Source: an uncultured Bacteroidales bacterium
Lineage (GTDB): Bacteria > Bacteroidota > Bacteroidia > Bacteroidales > UBA11471
Length of the DNA: 64,000 nt
Assembly: GCA_944325415.1 (NCBI GenBank)
Contig: CALUZW010000011.1
Span: 23,834-87,833 of the forward strand
Direction of reading: 5' to 3'
The notes beneath the pieces were generated by a model, which ran no database searches, was not told the DNA's origin, and saw only the letters and a list, made by a program, of their open reading frames with translations. Of this stretch, positions 9,864 through 18,427 are shown piece by piece (positions within the stretch are counted from its first letter, which is position 1; each line of letters starts with the position of its first letter). The translations under genes and the position numbers were made by a program.

Positions 9864-9897
9864 AAAGGGGCCGGGAAATTTTTCCCGGCCCCTTTTT
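9864..9897. terminator. Bidirectional terminator between the PL11 lyase and the amidase
   Basis: Perfect 15-bp inverted repeat AAAGGGGCCGGGAAA around a 2-nt loop, followed by a T run. It lies between the convergent ends of the PL11 lyase (+) and the Ntn amidase (-). Confidence 0.88.
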
Positions 9898-9900
9898 GCC

Positions 9901-10989
9901 TTATTTTATGGAGATTTGTTCTATGGGTTGCCGGTCGACTTTGTCGAGCGGTTTTACCTGATATTTGACTTTCCCGAAATTGATGCTCTTCAAGTCGATG
10001 CAGCGTATGAGGCTGTTGTACATCGTGCGGTAGTAAATCCTGCGGTTTGTCGGGTCGGTAGCCGAGGTCCATTGAGTGGCGCTGGGAATATCGGTGGGTG
10101 TCTCGCCCTCGGAGAATTCGATGCCGATGGGAATGTCGAAATTATTGAGTATCTGGAAACACTGGCGCACCGTCTGCTCGGGGTTCTGTTGTACCGGAGC
10201 GGAGGTCTGGTAAAAAGCGGCCCGTACAAATCGCGACGGGGGGGTGATGTCGCCCGGCAGTCCGAGCATACCGCTGCCCGCTCCGAACGACGAGAGCGTA
10301 ATGTTGCCCAGTTTGTGGGCCGGGCTTGTGCCGGGAGCAAGGTTGACGTAGTTGTTGAGGTGTGTCATCTGCCAGGCAAAGTCGGGTGAGTTGGTAAGCA
10401 CGCCTAGGGGGCTGTCGTAGAATTGTACTTTCCCGCCGATAATTTCCAGTACGACCTGTCGGCCGCCGGCATCGGTGAAACGCCAGTGTACGGTCGAGGC
10501 CCGTGGGTCGATGGCGACGACACGCACCCGGTTTACCGCTTTCTTTACCTCATCGACCGTCTCACATTCGCCGAGAATCCACGACACCAGTTGCAAATCG
10601 GCGATGCTTTTCGATTTCTGGGCCGGGTCGTAGGGCGCATACTGTCCGTAGCCGGGAAAATAGAAAAGCCCTGCCGACAATCCTGCCTCGTTGAGCCCTT
10701 CGGCTACAAACTCGTCTTGTTCGACAGCCAGTCCCACATATCCATACCGGGCCAGAAATGTCATGCCCTCTTTCTTCCCGTCGGGCAGATACGACGTCTG
10801 AGCGTGTCCTCTGGGCACGACGACATATCGGCTGTTGAGATTACTGCCGCCCCATTCGATGGTGCGGGCTACAATGGAGTTACCGGCTGCCGTTTTCAGG
10901 GTGATGCCGGTGCAGGCTTCTGAGGGAAGTACTTGCAGCGACAGGAGGGCTGCCGTCAGAAGTGGAAGAAACGTTTTGCCAAGAGTCAT
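9901..10989 (-). CDS. Choloylglycine hydrolase-family linear amide C-N hydrolase (bile salt hydrolase/penicillin acylase-like)
   Basis: Ntn-type hydrolase that cleaves linear amide bonds, for example glycine- or taurine-conjugated bile salts or N-acyl amino compounds. 362 residues. The signal peptide ends directly before Cys26 (PSEA-CTGITL), so signal cleavage would expose the N-terminal Cys nucleophile. Aligning Cys26 to BSH Cys2 gives Arg42, Asn100 (GLNEAG), Asn200 (LTNSPDF) and Arg253 (PPSRFVRAAF) as active-site equivalents, but the usual Asp next to the nucleophile loop is Glu45 (ARTIEWG). Substrate therefore cannot be fixed. It is 49 nt downstream of ispG on the same strand and may be co-transcribed with it. 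Confidence 0.85.
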   Translation of the reverse strand: MTLGKTFLPLLTAALLSLQVLPSEACTGITLKTAAGNSIVARTIEWGGSNLNSRYVVVPRGHAQTSYLPDGKKEGMTFLARYGYVGLAVEQDEFVAEGLNEAGLSAGLFYFPGYGQYAPYDPAQKSKSIADLQLVSWILGECETVDEVKKAVNRVRVVAIDPRASTVHWRFTDAGGRQVVLEIIGGKVQFYDSPLGVLTNSPDFAWQMTHLNNYVNLAPGTSPAHKLGNITLSSFGAGSGMLGLPGDITPPSRFVRAAFYQTSAPVQQNPEQTVRQCFQILNNFDIPIGIEFSEGETPTDIPSATQWTSATDPTNRRIYYRTMYNSLIRCIDLKSINFGKVKYQVKPLDKVDRQPIEQISIK

Positions 10990-11038
10990 ATCAGAAATGT
11001 TTATGTTTTATTGTTAACCGATAACCGGGGGCGAAAGT

Positions 11039-12838
11039 TTACGGCTCTGTCCAGTCGCCCTCTTTTTTGATGAGGGCGATGAGGTGTTCTACGGCCTCTT
11101 CTTCGGGAATGTTTTTCTCGATACAGGTTTTCCCCTTGTAGAGGCTGATGCGGTTGCGGCCTGCTCCCACATATCCGTAGTCGGCATCGGCCATTTCGCC
11201 GGGACCGTTTACGATACAGCCCATGATGCCTATTTTCAAGGTCTTCAAATGCGATGTTGCGGCTTTTACGCGAGCGATGGTCTGTGTCAGGTCAAACAGG
11301 GTGCGGCCACAGCCCGGGCAGGAGATATACTCGGTCTTGCTCATGCGCTGGCGGGAGGCTTGCAGTATGCCATACATGCAGGCAGTGATTTTATGAGCCG
11401 GAATTTCGCCTGTGTGATTGAGCCATATGCCGTCGACCCAACCGTCGAGCAGCAGGGCTCCGAAATCGGCGGCCGCTTTCAGCTGCAAATCTTCGAGTTG
11501 TGAGTCGTTGTAGGAGAGCCGCACCACGACCGGTACGGGGCAATCGCGGTTGAGCAATGCGTGGAAAAATGCCCGACATTCGCCCACGGGGTTGAGGTGC
11601 TGTGAGGTGAGGACGACAACCAGCCCCTGCGTTTGCGACAGGGCTGTCCACACGCGCTCGTTGAGTTCGGCGTAGGAGAGTTGCAGAAATTTCTGTTCCG
11701 CCGAGCATGCCGCAAGCCGGTCCAGTTCGTCTGTGCTGAACAGCGGGAAACGTTTCGAGGGTTCGTTGCTGGCCGTGATAAACGCATGCCCCTCGGCATC
11801 GTGAGTCAATGTATAGTCGGCAGTCGGTTCTTTCCCGTCGGTTCTGTCGGCTATTGTAACCGGGACCTTTCCACCCCCTATGTTGCCGACCGCAAGGCTT
11901 GGCCGGCGCTCCATGCGCAGGGCATCGTAGCCTTCGGCTTTCTCACCCCGGATAGCCGGGTGTCCGGCGCGTGCCGTGATGTAGTCGACCAACTTGCGGG
12001 CCACGGGTATCTCGGCTTCGGGTGCTTCGCTCAGCGAAACCCGTATGGTGTCGCCGATACCGTCGGCCAGAAGAGTGCCTATGCCTACGGCCGATTTGAT
12101 GCGGCCATCTTCTCCCTCGCCGGCTTCGGTTACTCCCAGATGAAGCGGGTAGTGCATCTCCTCTTTTTCCATGGCATCCAGCAGCAGCCTTACCGATTTG
12201 ACCATAACGGCGGTGTTCGATGCTTTTATCGATATGACTACATCGGGGAATGATTCGTCGCGACATACGCGGAGAAACTCCATACACGACTCGGCAATGC
12301 CTGCGGGGGTATCGCCATAACGACTCATGATGCGGTCGGAGAGCGACCCGTGGTTCACACCGATGCGTATGGCCGTGTGATGCTCACGGCAGATGTCGAG
12401 CAGCCGGATAAACCGGGCACGCAGCCGTTGCAGCTCGGCGGCATACTCTTCGTCGGTATAATCGATGTGCTTGAACGTACGGGCGCTGTCGACGAAGTTG
12501 CCGGGGTTGATGCGCACTTTCTCGACAATGGTGGCCGCCACTTCGGCAACGTGGGGGTTGAAGTGTATGTCGGCCACCAGCGGGGTGCGGTAGCCGCGCC
12601 GATGCAGTTCATCTTCGATGGCTGCCAGACTCTCGGCCTCCCGGGTGCCCTGTGCGGTGAGCCGCACATAGTCGGCTCCGGCTTCGATGATGCGTATGCA
12701 CTGTTCGACACTCTTTTCCACCTCCTGCGTGGGGGTGTTGGTCATCGATTGTATGCGTATGGGGTTGTCGCCACCCAAGGGGGTCTTTCCGATACGGACT
12801 TCGGTGGTGCGGCGGCGCTTGTAATTGAAAAAGTCCAT
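11039..12838 (-). CDS. ispG: 4-hydroxy-3-methylbut-2-en-1-yl diphosphate synthase, long form
   Basis: Penultimate iron-sulfur enzyme of the MEP isoprenoid pathway. At 599 residues it is the long, insert-containing form seen in Bacteroidetes and plants, rather than the ~370-residue E. coli form. The N-terminal TIM barrel begins with RIQSMTNTPT and VRLTAQG. The C-terminal 4Fe-4S domain carries SCPGCGRTLFDL and MGCIVNGPGEMADADYGYVG. The middle segment (about 290-470) is the extra domain. It lies downstream of purE on the same strand, with a 96-nt spacer that contains an inverted repeat. Confidence 0.95.
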   Translation of the reverse strand: MDFFNYKRRRTTEVRIGKTPLGGDNPIRIQSMTNTPTQEVEKSVEQCIRIIEAGADYVRLTAQGTREAESLAAIEDELHRRGYRTPLVADIHFNPHVAEVAATIVEKVRINPGNFVDSARTFKHIDYTDEEYAAELQRLRARFIRLLDICREHHTAIRIGVNHGSLSDRIMSRYGDTPAGIAESCMEFLRVCRDESFPDVVISIKASNTAVMVKSVRLLLDAMEKEEMHYPLHLGVTEAGEGEDGRIKSAVGIGTLLADGIGDTIRVSLSEAPEAEIPVARKLVDYITARAGHPAIRGEKAEGYDALRMERRPSLAVGNIGGGKVPVTIADRTDGKEPTADYTLTHDAEGHAFITASNEPSKRFPLFSTDELDRLAACSAEQKFLQLSYAELNERVWTALSQTQGLVVVLTSQHLNPVGECRAFFHALLNRDCPVPVVVRLSYNDSQLEDLQLKAAADFGALLLDGWVDGIWLNHTGEIPAHKITACMYGILQASRQRMSKTEYISCPGCGRTLFDLTQTIARVKAATSHLKTLKIGIMGCIVNGPGEMADADYGYVGAGRNRISLYKGKTCIEKNIPEEEAVEHLIALIKKEGDWTEP

Positions 12839-12857
12839 GGCGTAAGAAAAAAGAAAG

Positions 12858-12920
12858 ACCGATTGTCTCTCCCGGAAAAATTTCTTCTCTTATCAAAAGT
12901 GTTCGGAAGCGACAATCGGT
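12858..12920. repeat. Inverted repeat in the purE-ispG spacer
   Basis: ACCGATTGTC at 12858-12867 and its exact complement GACAATCGGT at 12911-12920 enclose 43 nt. The pair would form a stem in the leader of ispG mRNA; there is no T run, so it does not look like a simple terminator. Confidence 0.5.
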
Positions 12921-12934
12921 GCAGTTGCAGGAAA

Positions 12935-13441
12935 TCAGTTGGTTTTGAAAGCGTATTTTACCTGAGCCAGTTTCTCGTTGGCATCGACGATTTTCTGGGC
13001 CAGACCCTTTTTGTAGGCTTTCAGTTTGCCGGCTATTTGTTCGTCGCCGAGCGACAGCATCTGTACGGCCAGAATGGCGGCATTGAGGGCGGCGTTGATG
13101 CCGACTGTTGCTACGGGTATGCCCGGGGGCATCTGTACGATGGCGAGGAGAGCGTCCATACCATCGAGCGACGAGTTGATAGGTACGCCGATGACCGGCA
13201 GTGGGGTTGAGGCGGCAATGACGCCGGGCAGATGGGCGGCCATACCGGCAGCGGCTATGATGACCTTGATGCCGCGAGCCTCTGCATTCTTGGCAAATAC
13301 CTCTACCTGTTCGGGGGTACGGTGGGCCGAGAGGGCATTCATCTCAAACGGAATTTCAAAGTCGTTGAGCAGCTGGGCTGCCTTTTCCATGATGGGCAGG
13401 TCGGAGGTGCTGCCCATGATAATGCTTACGATGGGATTCAT
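12935..13441 (-). CDS. purE: N5-carboxyaminoimidazole ribonucleotide mutase
   Basis: Class I PurE, converting N5-CAIR to CAIR in purine synthesis. 168 residues, close to the usual 160-170. Visible are the GSTSDLPIM phosphate-binding loop near residue 10, the SAHRTPE motif with the catalytic His near residue 40, AAGMAAHLPGV, and TPLPVIGVP. The start codon is 9 nt from the stop of the upstream membrane-protein gene, indicating one transcript. No partner purK is present in the window. Confidence 0.96.
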   Translation of the reverse strand: MNPIVSIIMGSTSDLPIMEKAAQLLNDFEIPFEMNALSAHRTPEQVEVFAKNAEARGIKVIIAAAGMAAHLPGVIAASTPLPVIGVPINSSLDGMDALLAIVQMPPGIPVATVGINAALNAAILAVQMLSLGDEQIAGKLKAYKKGLAQKIVDANEKLAQVKYAFKTN

Positions 13442-13450
13442 GTTAAATGG

Positions 13451-14071
13451 TTATAGTGATAACAGGTGATACTTGAATACTTGGTTGATGATGAGTACGC
13501 CGAGTAGGCCGCAGACCCAGCCGGTCAGAATCTGCGCGAGCGTGTTGCGGTCGAGCAGTTGGCGGGCCGTTCCCATCATGCCGGTAACGACAATCAGGGC
13601 TATAAACAAGCCTATGGGCAAGGCCATGTTGGCCAGTTGCAGGGTGATGACAAGACCCATGATGGCACCTAAGGCATTCATGTAGAAACTGATGCGCCAC
13701 CCGATGATGTTGATTATCCATATCAGGACCGACGAAAAAGCGGCACCTGCCAGGTATCCCTGGGCCCAAAAGGGGAGGTTGAGCCGGTGTACATAGATGG
13801 CGGCAAAGACGAGGAATACCGTGTACAGTAGTATCTCGGTGAGTCTCACATACGGTTTTTTATCGCTTTTGTTTAAGTAGAAAAGTGCCAGGGTAAGGTG
13901 AAACAGCAGGGGCAGGATGCCCGAGAACAGGAATATTCCACCGACGATGAGCAACTTGAAATAGAGCGGAAGTATTTCGAGAAAACTGCACGACACGATG
14001 ATGCCTCCTCCGTATAGGGGAAGGAGGTAGGGGTGGAACAGGTACGATATGATTTGAGCCGTTTTTTTCAT
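13451..14071 (-). CDS. Multi-pass membrane protein, possibly degenerate PAP2-like
   Basis: 206 residues, with five or six hydrophobic helices and very few charged loops. It begins MKKTAQIISYLFHPYLLPLYGG, a pattern I associate with Bacteroidales membrane proteins related to PAP2 phosphatases, but I do not see an intact catalytic KxxxxxxRP or SGH motif, so enzymatic activity is doubtful. It lies between rpoN (7 nt) and purE (9 nt) in a tight same-strand arrangement. Function unknown. Confidence 0.7.
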   Translation of the reverse strand: MKKTAQIISYLFHPYLLPLYGGGIIVSCSFLEILPLYFKLLIVGGIFLFSGILPLLFHLTLALFYLNKSDKKPYVRLTEILLYTVFLVFAAIYVHRLNLPFWAQGYLAGAAFSSVLIWIINIIGWRISFYMNALGAIMGLVITLQLANMALPIGLFIALIVVTGMMGTARQLLDRNTLAQILTGWVCGLLGVLIINQVFKYHLLSL

Positions 14072-14078
14072 GAGCGTG

Positions 14079-15539
14079 TTATATGACTTTTCTGAGCCGG
14101 GCTACGGGCAGGCCCAACTGTTCGCGGTATTTGGCTACCGTGCGTCGGGCAATGGCATAGCCCTTCTCTTTCAGCAGTTCGCACAACTTGTCGTCGGTGA
14201 GAGGGGCCCGCTTATCTTCGTTGTCGATACTCTCTTGCAGAATCTTTTTGATTTCGCGCGATGAGAATTCTTCGCCCGAGTCGTTCTGCATCGATTCCGA
14301 GAAGAAGAATTTCAGCGGGTAGATGCCGAAGGGGGTCTGCACATACTTGTTGCTGGTGGCGCGGGATATGGTCGATATGTCATATCCCGTCTGTTCGGCG
14401 ACGTCGCGCAGAATCATGGGGCGCAGGCGGCTTTCGTCGCCCGTGAGGAAGAAGTCGCGTTGCCGGTCGAGTATGGCCTGCATGGTGGCCAGCAGGGTCT
14501 GTTGCCGTTGCTGTATGGCGTTGATGAACGATTGTGCCGCGTCGATTTTCTGCTTGATAAAGAGCAGGGCATCGCGTCTTTCCCGGGTCTGGTTGGCCTT
14601 GTTGCCGGTGTAGTCGTTCAGCATATCGTTGTAGCTGCGGCTGATACGCAGCGACGGTATGTTGCCGTTGTTGAGCGTGAGCGTGAGCTCGCCGTCGTTT
14701 TCGTCGACCAGGAAGTCGGGGCTGATGTGGGTGAGGCTTTCGGTGAAGGTGTCGTTCCAGCTGCTGCCCGGTTTGGGGTTGAGCTGGGAGATTTCCTGAA
14801 TGGCCTCTTTCAGTTTCTCTTCGGAGATGTTGAGTTGTTTCTGAATCTTGTCGTAGTGGCGTTTGCTGAAAGCCTCAAAGCACTTGTCTATGATTTCGTA
14901 GGCCAGTTGAGCGGCATCGGTGCCGCGGCGGCGTTCGAGTTGGAGTTTGAGACACTCTTGCAGGTCCGATGCGCCGACACCGGCCGGGTCGAAGTCCTGA
15001 ATGATTTGCAACAGTTCGCTCAGTTTCTCAACCGGTACGTCGATGCCGGCCTGAAACAGGAGGTCGTCGGCTATGGACGGGAGGGCGCGTTGCAGGTAGC
15101 CGTTGTCGTCGATGTTTCCGATGATGTATTCGGCAATCTGTTTGTCTTCTTCCGACAGTTCACGCAGATAGAGCTGTTCCAGCAGATAATCGTGAAACGT
15201 GGTGCCTCCCGATACGGGAATCTCCTCGCGCGGAGTGTTTTCTCCGGGAATTTCGCGGTCGATGTATGAGGGGAGGTCGTCGTTGTTGTTGTAGTCGCCC
15301 AGCAGCAGGTCTTCGGCGCTTTCGTTTGCGGTCTCACCCTCTTCTTCCTGGCGGGATATCTCGTTCTCCTCCTCAGGCGTCGAGGCGGCCTCGCCCTCGT
15401 CGAGGGCCGGATTGTCGATAAGTTCTTGCCGTATTTGCTCTTCCAGCTCTATCTCAGGCAGTTCGATAAGTCGTATTGCCTGTATTTGTTGGGGCGACAG
15501 GGTCTGTCGTTGTTGCAGTTTCTGTTCTTGTCTGAGCAT
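14079..15539 (-). CDS. rpoN: RNA polymerase sigma-54 factor
   Basis: Alternative sigma factor for -24/-12 promoters that needs an AAA+ activator. The start is the ATG at 15539 (MLRQEQKLQQRQ), preceded by a strong AGGAG; an in-frame TTG ten codons upstream is rejected. 486 residues: a Gln/Leu-rich activator-interaction region I (residues 1-50), an acidic region II (about 55-120), a core-binding domain, a helix-turn-helix, and the C-terminal RpoN box ARRTVAKYRE, which contacts the -24 element. No enhancer-binding activator gene is visible in this window. Confidence 0.96.
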   Translation of the reverse strand: MLRQEQKLQQRQTLSPQQIQAIRLIELPEIELEEQIRQELIDNPALDEGEAASTPEEENEISRQEEEGETANESAEDLLLGDYNNNDDLPSYIDREIPGENTPREEIPVSGGTTFHDYLLEQLYLRELSEEDKQIAEYIIGNIDDNGYLQRALPSIADDLLFQAGIDVPVEKLSELLQIIQDFDPAGVGASDLQECLKLQLERRRGTDAAQLAYEIIDKCFEAFSKRHYDKIQKQLNISEEKLKEAIQEISQLNPKPGSSWNDTFTESLTHISPDFLVDENDGELTLTLNNGNIPSLRISRSYNDMLNDYTGNKANQTRERRDALLFIKQKIDAAQSFINAIQQRQQTLLATMQAILDRQRDFFLTGDESRLRPMILRDVAEQTGYDISTISRATSNKYVQTPFGIYPLKFFFSESMQNDSGEEFSSREIKKILQESIDNEDKRAPLTDDKLCELLKEKGYAIARRTVAKYREQLGLPVARLRKVI

Positions 15540-15595
15540 GGATTCACTCCTGTTGTGGTTCAATTCCAAAAACGAAGATAGCCATTTTTCTCCGA

Positions 15596-16228
15596 TTATG
15601 CCAATAATTCGGCTATCTTTTTCCCGAGGTCCTCTTCCGGGTCGATGAGGCAGGTTCTGAATCCCGCCCGTTGTGCCCCCTCTATGTTGGAGGCGAGGTC
15701 GTCGAGGAAGAGGCTTTTCGACGGGTCTTCTCCGCTGTCCTGCAACACTTTCTCGTAGAAGTCGGCATCGGGTTTCAAGGCGTGTATCTCGTGTGAGAGG
15801 TAAAGCTTGTCGAAGTAGTCGTCGACGGTCAGTCCCTCGTCCCGGAAGAGAGTCTGGCGGGTATGGTCGAAGTGCGGTGCGTTGGTGTTGCTCACCATGT
15901 AGAGCCGGCAGTGCTGGCGTATGTGGCGCAGGACATCCAGTTTATAGCGGGGTATGTCGCCGATTATCAGGTTCCAGGCCCGACCTATCTCTGCTTCGTC
16001 AGCCTCAATGCGTAACATGTCGCGCAGTGTCTTGAAGAAAGCTTCGCCTTCCATTTCGCCGGTTTCGAGCCGGCGCATGGCCTGGGCAAATGCGGGAGTG
16101 CGGAACAGTACATCTTCGGGCGCTTCGACTCCCAGACGGCGGAAGGCATTGAAACAGCGCTCGAATTCGAGGTGAAGCAATACGCCGCCGAAGTCGGTAA
16201 AGACGGCCTCTATATTGTCGTGTTTCAT
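15596..16228 (-). CDS. HAD-superfamily hydrolase
   Basis: 210-residue haloacid-dehalogenase-like phosphatase, probably acting on a small phosphorylated metabolite. Motif I is TDFGGVLL with nucleophile Asp12; motif II is MVSNTN (about 112); motif III contains LKPD (about 150); motif IV is FLDDLASN (about 174). The DFGGV form with Gly in place of the second Asp is common in the YihX-like branch, which hydrolyses sugar phosphates. It is 8 nt downstream of the nucleoside kinase gene. Substrate not inferable. Confidence 0.85.
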   Translation of the reverse strand: MKHDNIEAVFTDFGGVLLHLEFERCFNAFRRLGVEAPEDVLFRTPAFAQAMRRLETGEMEGEAFFKTLRDMLRIEADEAEIGRAWNLIIGDIPRYKLDVLRHIRQHCRLYMVSNTNAPHFDHTRQTLFRDEGLTVDDYFDKLYLSHEIHALKPDADFYEKVLQDSGEDPSKSLFLDDLASNIEGAQRAGFRTCLIDPEEDLGKKIAELLA

Positions 16229-16236
16229 TTCGATGA

Positions 16237-17913
16237 TCAGTATATAAAGCTGCTACCTCCGAGAAATTCCCGCAGCAGCGATGTCGAGGGTATCTCGTTC
16301 TCGTCGAGCGGAAGGAAGTAGTAAAGTTGTTTCAGCAGATGTTTGGCAGTATCGTATTCGGGACAGTTCTCGGGTACCGACATGAGGGCGGGCACAGCCT
16401 GTTGCTTGATGACGGCCAGCTCGAAGAGCAGCGACGAGTTGAACATGGCATCGGCGTTTTCCTGGTATGGGAAAATCCATTTCTCCTCGCCGGCCCTTAC
16501 GCTGGCCCAGCGGGCTATGGTTTTTTGTGCCGATGTACCGCGGTACTTTTCGTCTCTGATGATACGGCGCAGCAGCCGGTTATCGGCCGTAGGTATCCAG
16601 CTGTGGTCGTCGATAGAGAGGGTGGTGAGGGCCGATACGTAGATAAGGAATTTTTGCCGTTCATCGATGTGGGGGGTCAGGGCGGGGTTCAATGCATGTA
16701 TGCCTTCCAGTACCAGTACGTCAGACTCTTTCATCTTCAAGGTGTTGCCCCGGAACTCTTTCTTTCCTGTCTCGAAATTGTAGGTGGGCAGGCTCACCTC
16801 CTTGCCTTGCAGCAGGTCGTTGAGCTGGCTGTTGAACAAATCCAGGTCGAGAGCGTACAGCGATTCGTAGTCGTAGTCGCCTTTCTCGTCGCGGGGGGTC
16901 TGTTCCCGGTCGAGGAAGTAGTTGTCGAGCGAGATGGTGATGGGTATGAGCAAGTTGGTCATGAGTTGTATCGACAGCCGCTTGGAAAAGGTGGTTTTTC
17001 CCGAAGAGGAGGGGCCCGATATGAGTATGATGCGGGCTCCGCCCTCTTCGCTGTTGTGGCGGGCGGTAATCTGGTCGGCGATGCGTGAGATTTGTTTTTC
17101 GTGCAGAGCTTCCGTTACCTTTATCAAGTCGCCTGAGGTATGTTTCAGGATAGACCGGTTCATGTCGCCTACGTTGTTCAGTCCCACGATTTCACTTATT
17201 TTGAGATTCTCTTTAAATACATTGAACATCTTGTCTTGGGACGTAACTTCGGCTAACTCGTTTGGATTCTTCCGTTTGGGGGGAATGAGCAACATGCCGT
17301 CGTGGTATTTTATCAGGTCGAACACCTTTAAGTAGCCGGTCGATGGAAGCAGGTACTCATAGTAAACATCGTAGAGGTTGCCAAGTCGGTAATAGGTGGC
17401 ATACAGCGGGTGCAGAGTCTCGATGAGGTCGATTTTATCGTCCATGTCCTGTTCTTTGAAATGTGCGGCTGCTACTTCGGCCGTCGATTGGATACGTTCA
17501 AAAGGCAGGTCTTTCTTGATAATCTCGCACATACGCTCTTTCAGTAGCTTTACTGTCGATTCGGGTATCTCTTCCCGTTGATTCAGGCAGCAGAAATATC
17601 CGTTCGACACCGAGTGTTCGATGCGTAGCCGGGTACCGGGAAACAATTCGGTTACAGCCTTATACAATACGAAGCAGAGTGAGCGCACATACATGCGCAT
17701 GCCCATGATATGAGAGGCGTCGGAAAAATAGATCTGTTTGGGCTGATATACCCGGTAGGAAAGGTCGCGGGTGCGGTTGTTTACTTGTGCGCACAGTACA
17801 TCGTAGGGCAGTTCCACTCCGGCCATTCGATAAATGTCGATAAGGTGGGTTCCCTCGTCGACGAGAAGTGTTTTCCCATTATTCTTGCAGATGATTTCTA
17901 CTTGGTTTCCCAT
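16237..17913 (-). CDS. Nucleoside (uridine) kinase with N-terminal TGS/ThrRS-editing-like domains
   Basis: 558 residues. The C-terminal half is a uridine kinase/phosphoribulokinase-type P-loop kinase (ISGPSSSGKTTFSKRL near residue 295, then DNYFLDREQTP and LVLEGIHALNP). The N-terminal ~220 residues resemble the TGS and SAD domains of threonyl-tRNA synthetase (DEGTHLIDIYRMAG, then FPGTRLRIEHSVSNGYFC). Such chimeras occur in Bacteroidetes and Firmicutes and are annotated as nucleoside kinases; the role of the tRNA-synthetase-like part is unknown. First gene of the co-directional block that ends at the Ntn amidase. Confidence 0.88.
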   Translation of the reverse strand: MGNQVEIICKNNGKTLLVDEGTHLIDIYRMAGVELPYDVLCAQVNNRTRDLSYRVYQPKQIYFSDASHIMGMRMYVRSLCFVLYKAVTELFPGTRLRIEHSVSNGYFCCLNQREEIPESTVKLLKERMCEIIKKDLPFERIQSTAEVAAAHFKEQDMDDKIDLIETLHPLYATYYRLGNLYDVYYEYLLPSTGYLKVFDLIKYHDGMLLIPPKRKNPNELAEVTSQDKMFNVFKENLKISEIVGLNNVGDMNRSILKHTSGDLIKVTEALHEKQISRIADQITARHNSEEGGARIILISGPSSSGKTTFSKRLSIQLMTNLLIPITISLDNYFLDREQTPRDEKGDYDYESLYALDLDLFNSQLNDLLQGKEVSLPTYNFETGKKEFRGNTLKMKESDVLVLEGIHALNPALTPHIDERQKFLIYVSALTTLSIDDHSWIPTADNRLLRRIIRDEKYRGTSAQKTIARWASVRAGEEKWIFPYQENADAMFNSSLLFELAVIKQQAVPALMSVPENCPEYDTAKHLLKQLYYFLPLDENEIPSTSLLREFLGGSSFIY

Positions 17914-18427
17914 AGAGCGATATATTTAAGGGAGTAGTCCGTCTGGACGGCATATCTCCATGTTGGTTAGTCGGGATAATTGTTCATGCCGCTCTTTCTT
18001 GTCATGCGGCAGTCATCTAGCTAAGATAGTCATTAATTTCGAAATATACGACAGTACCATGTTTTATATGCCCATCTTTATACATTTTTCGACTTTTAGC
18101 AGGACTCTTTTGACATAATTTTTCTCCCAATCTACCGTAAGAACCTCTTTTGTGGCTGGTGTTCCGAGGTGAAAACGGGGGTGTCGGTATGCGACGGGTC
18201 GGTATGCGGGAAAAATTTTCAGAAAAATAAAGGTGTGTTTTCTTGTAAAAATCTCTTGTGAGTTGTATTTTTGCTTTAATTCTGAGCCGAACCTTTAATT
18301 TGCGAAAAAGGAGGGAGGGCACAGAGGGGGGATCTACCAAAATAGAGAGGAAATATTTTAAGATTATTGATGAAATTTCAGATGTCTCGAATATATGTTT
18401 TGAGGCGTTTTTGGAAAAAGAATAGAT
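17914..18427. other. 514-nt divergent intergenic region
   Basis: Separates the minus-strand nucleoside kinase from the plus-strand sugar transferase. It holds a good plus-strand promoter at 18243-18273 with a ~150-nt leader to the transferase, and a short direct repeat GTCGGTATGCG at about 18183 and 18199. No credible coding sequence; the long minus-strand reading frame that crosses it is antisense to the transferase. Confidence 0.7.
18243..18273 (+). promoter_or_regulatory. Bacteroidetes-type promoter for the sugar transferase
   Basis: TTG at 18243-18245, exactly 20 nt, then TATTTTTG at 18266-18273, matching the -33/-7 arrangement of the primary Bacteroidetes sigma factor. It predicts a leader of roughly 150 nt. 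Confidence 0.65.

Noticed and set aside
8180..10072. 630-codon minus-strand frame
   Set aside because: Antisense to the PL11 lyase and reading through the bidirectional terminator at 9864-9897.
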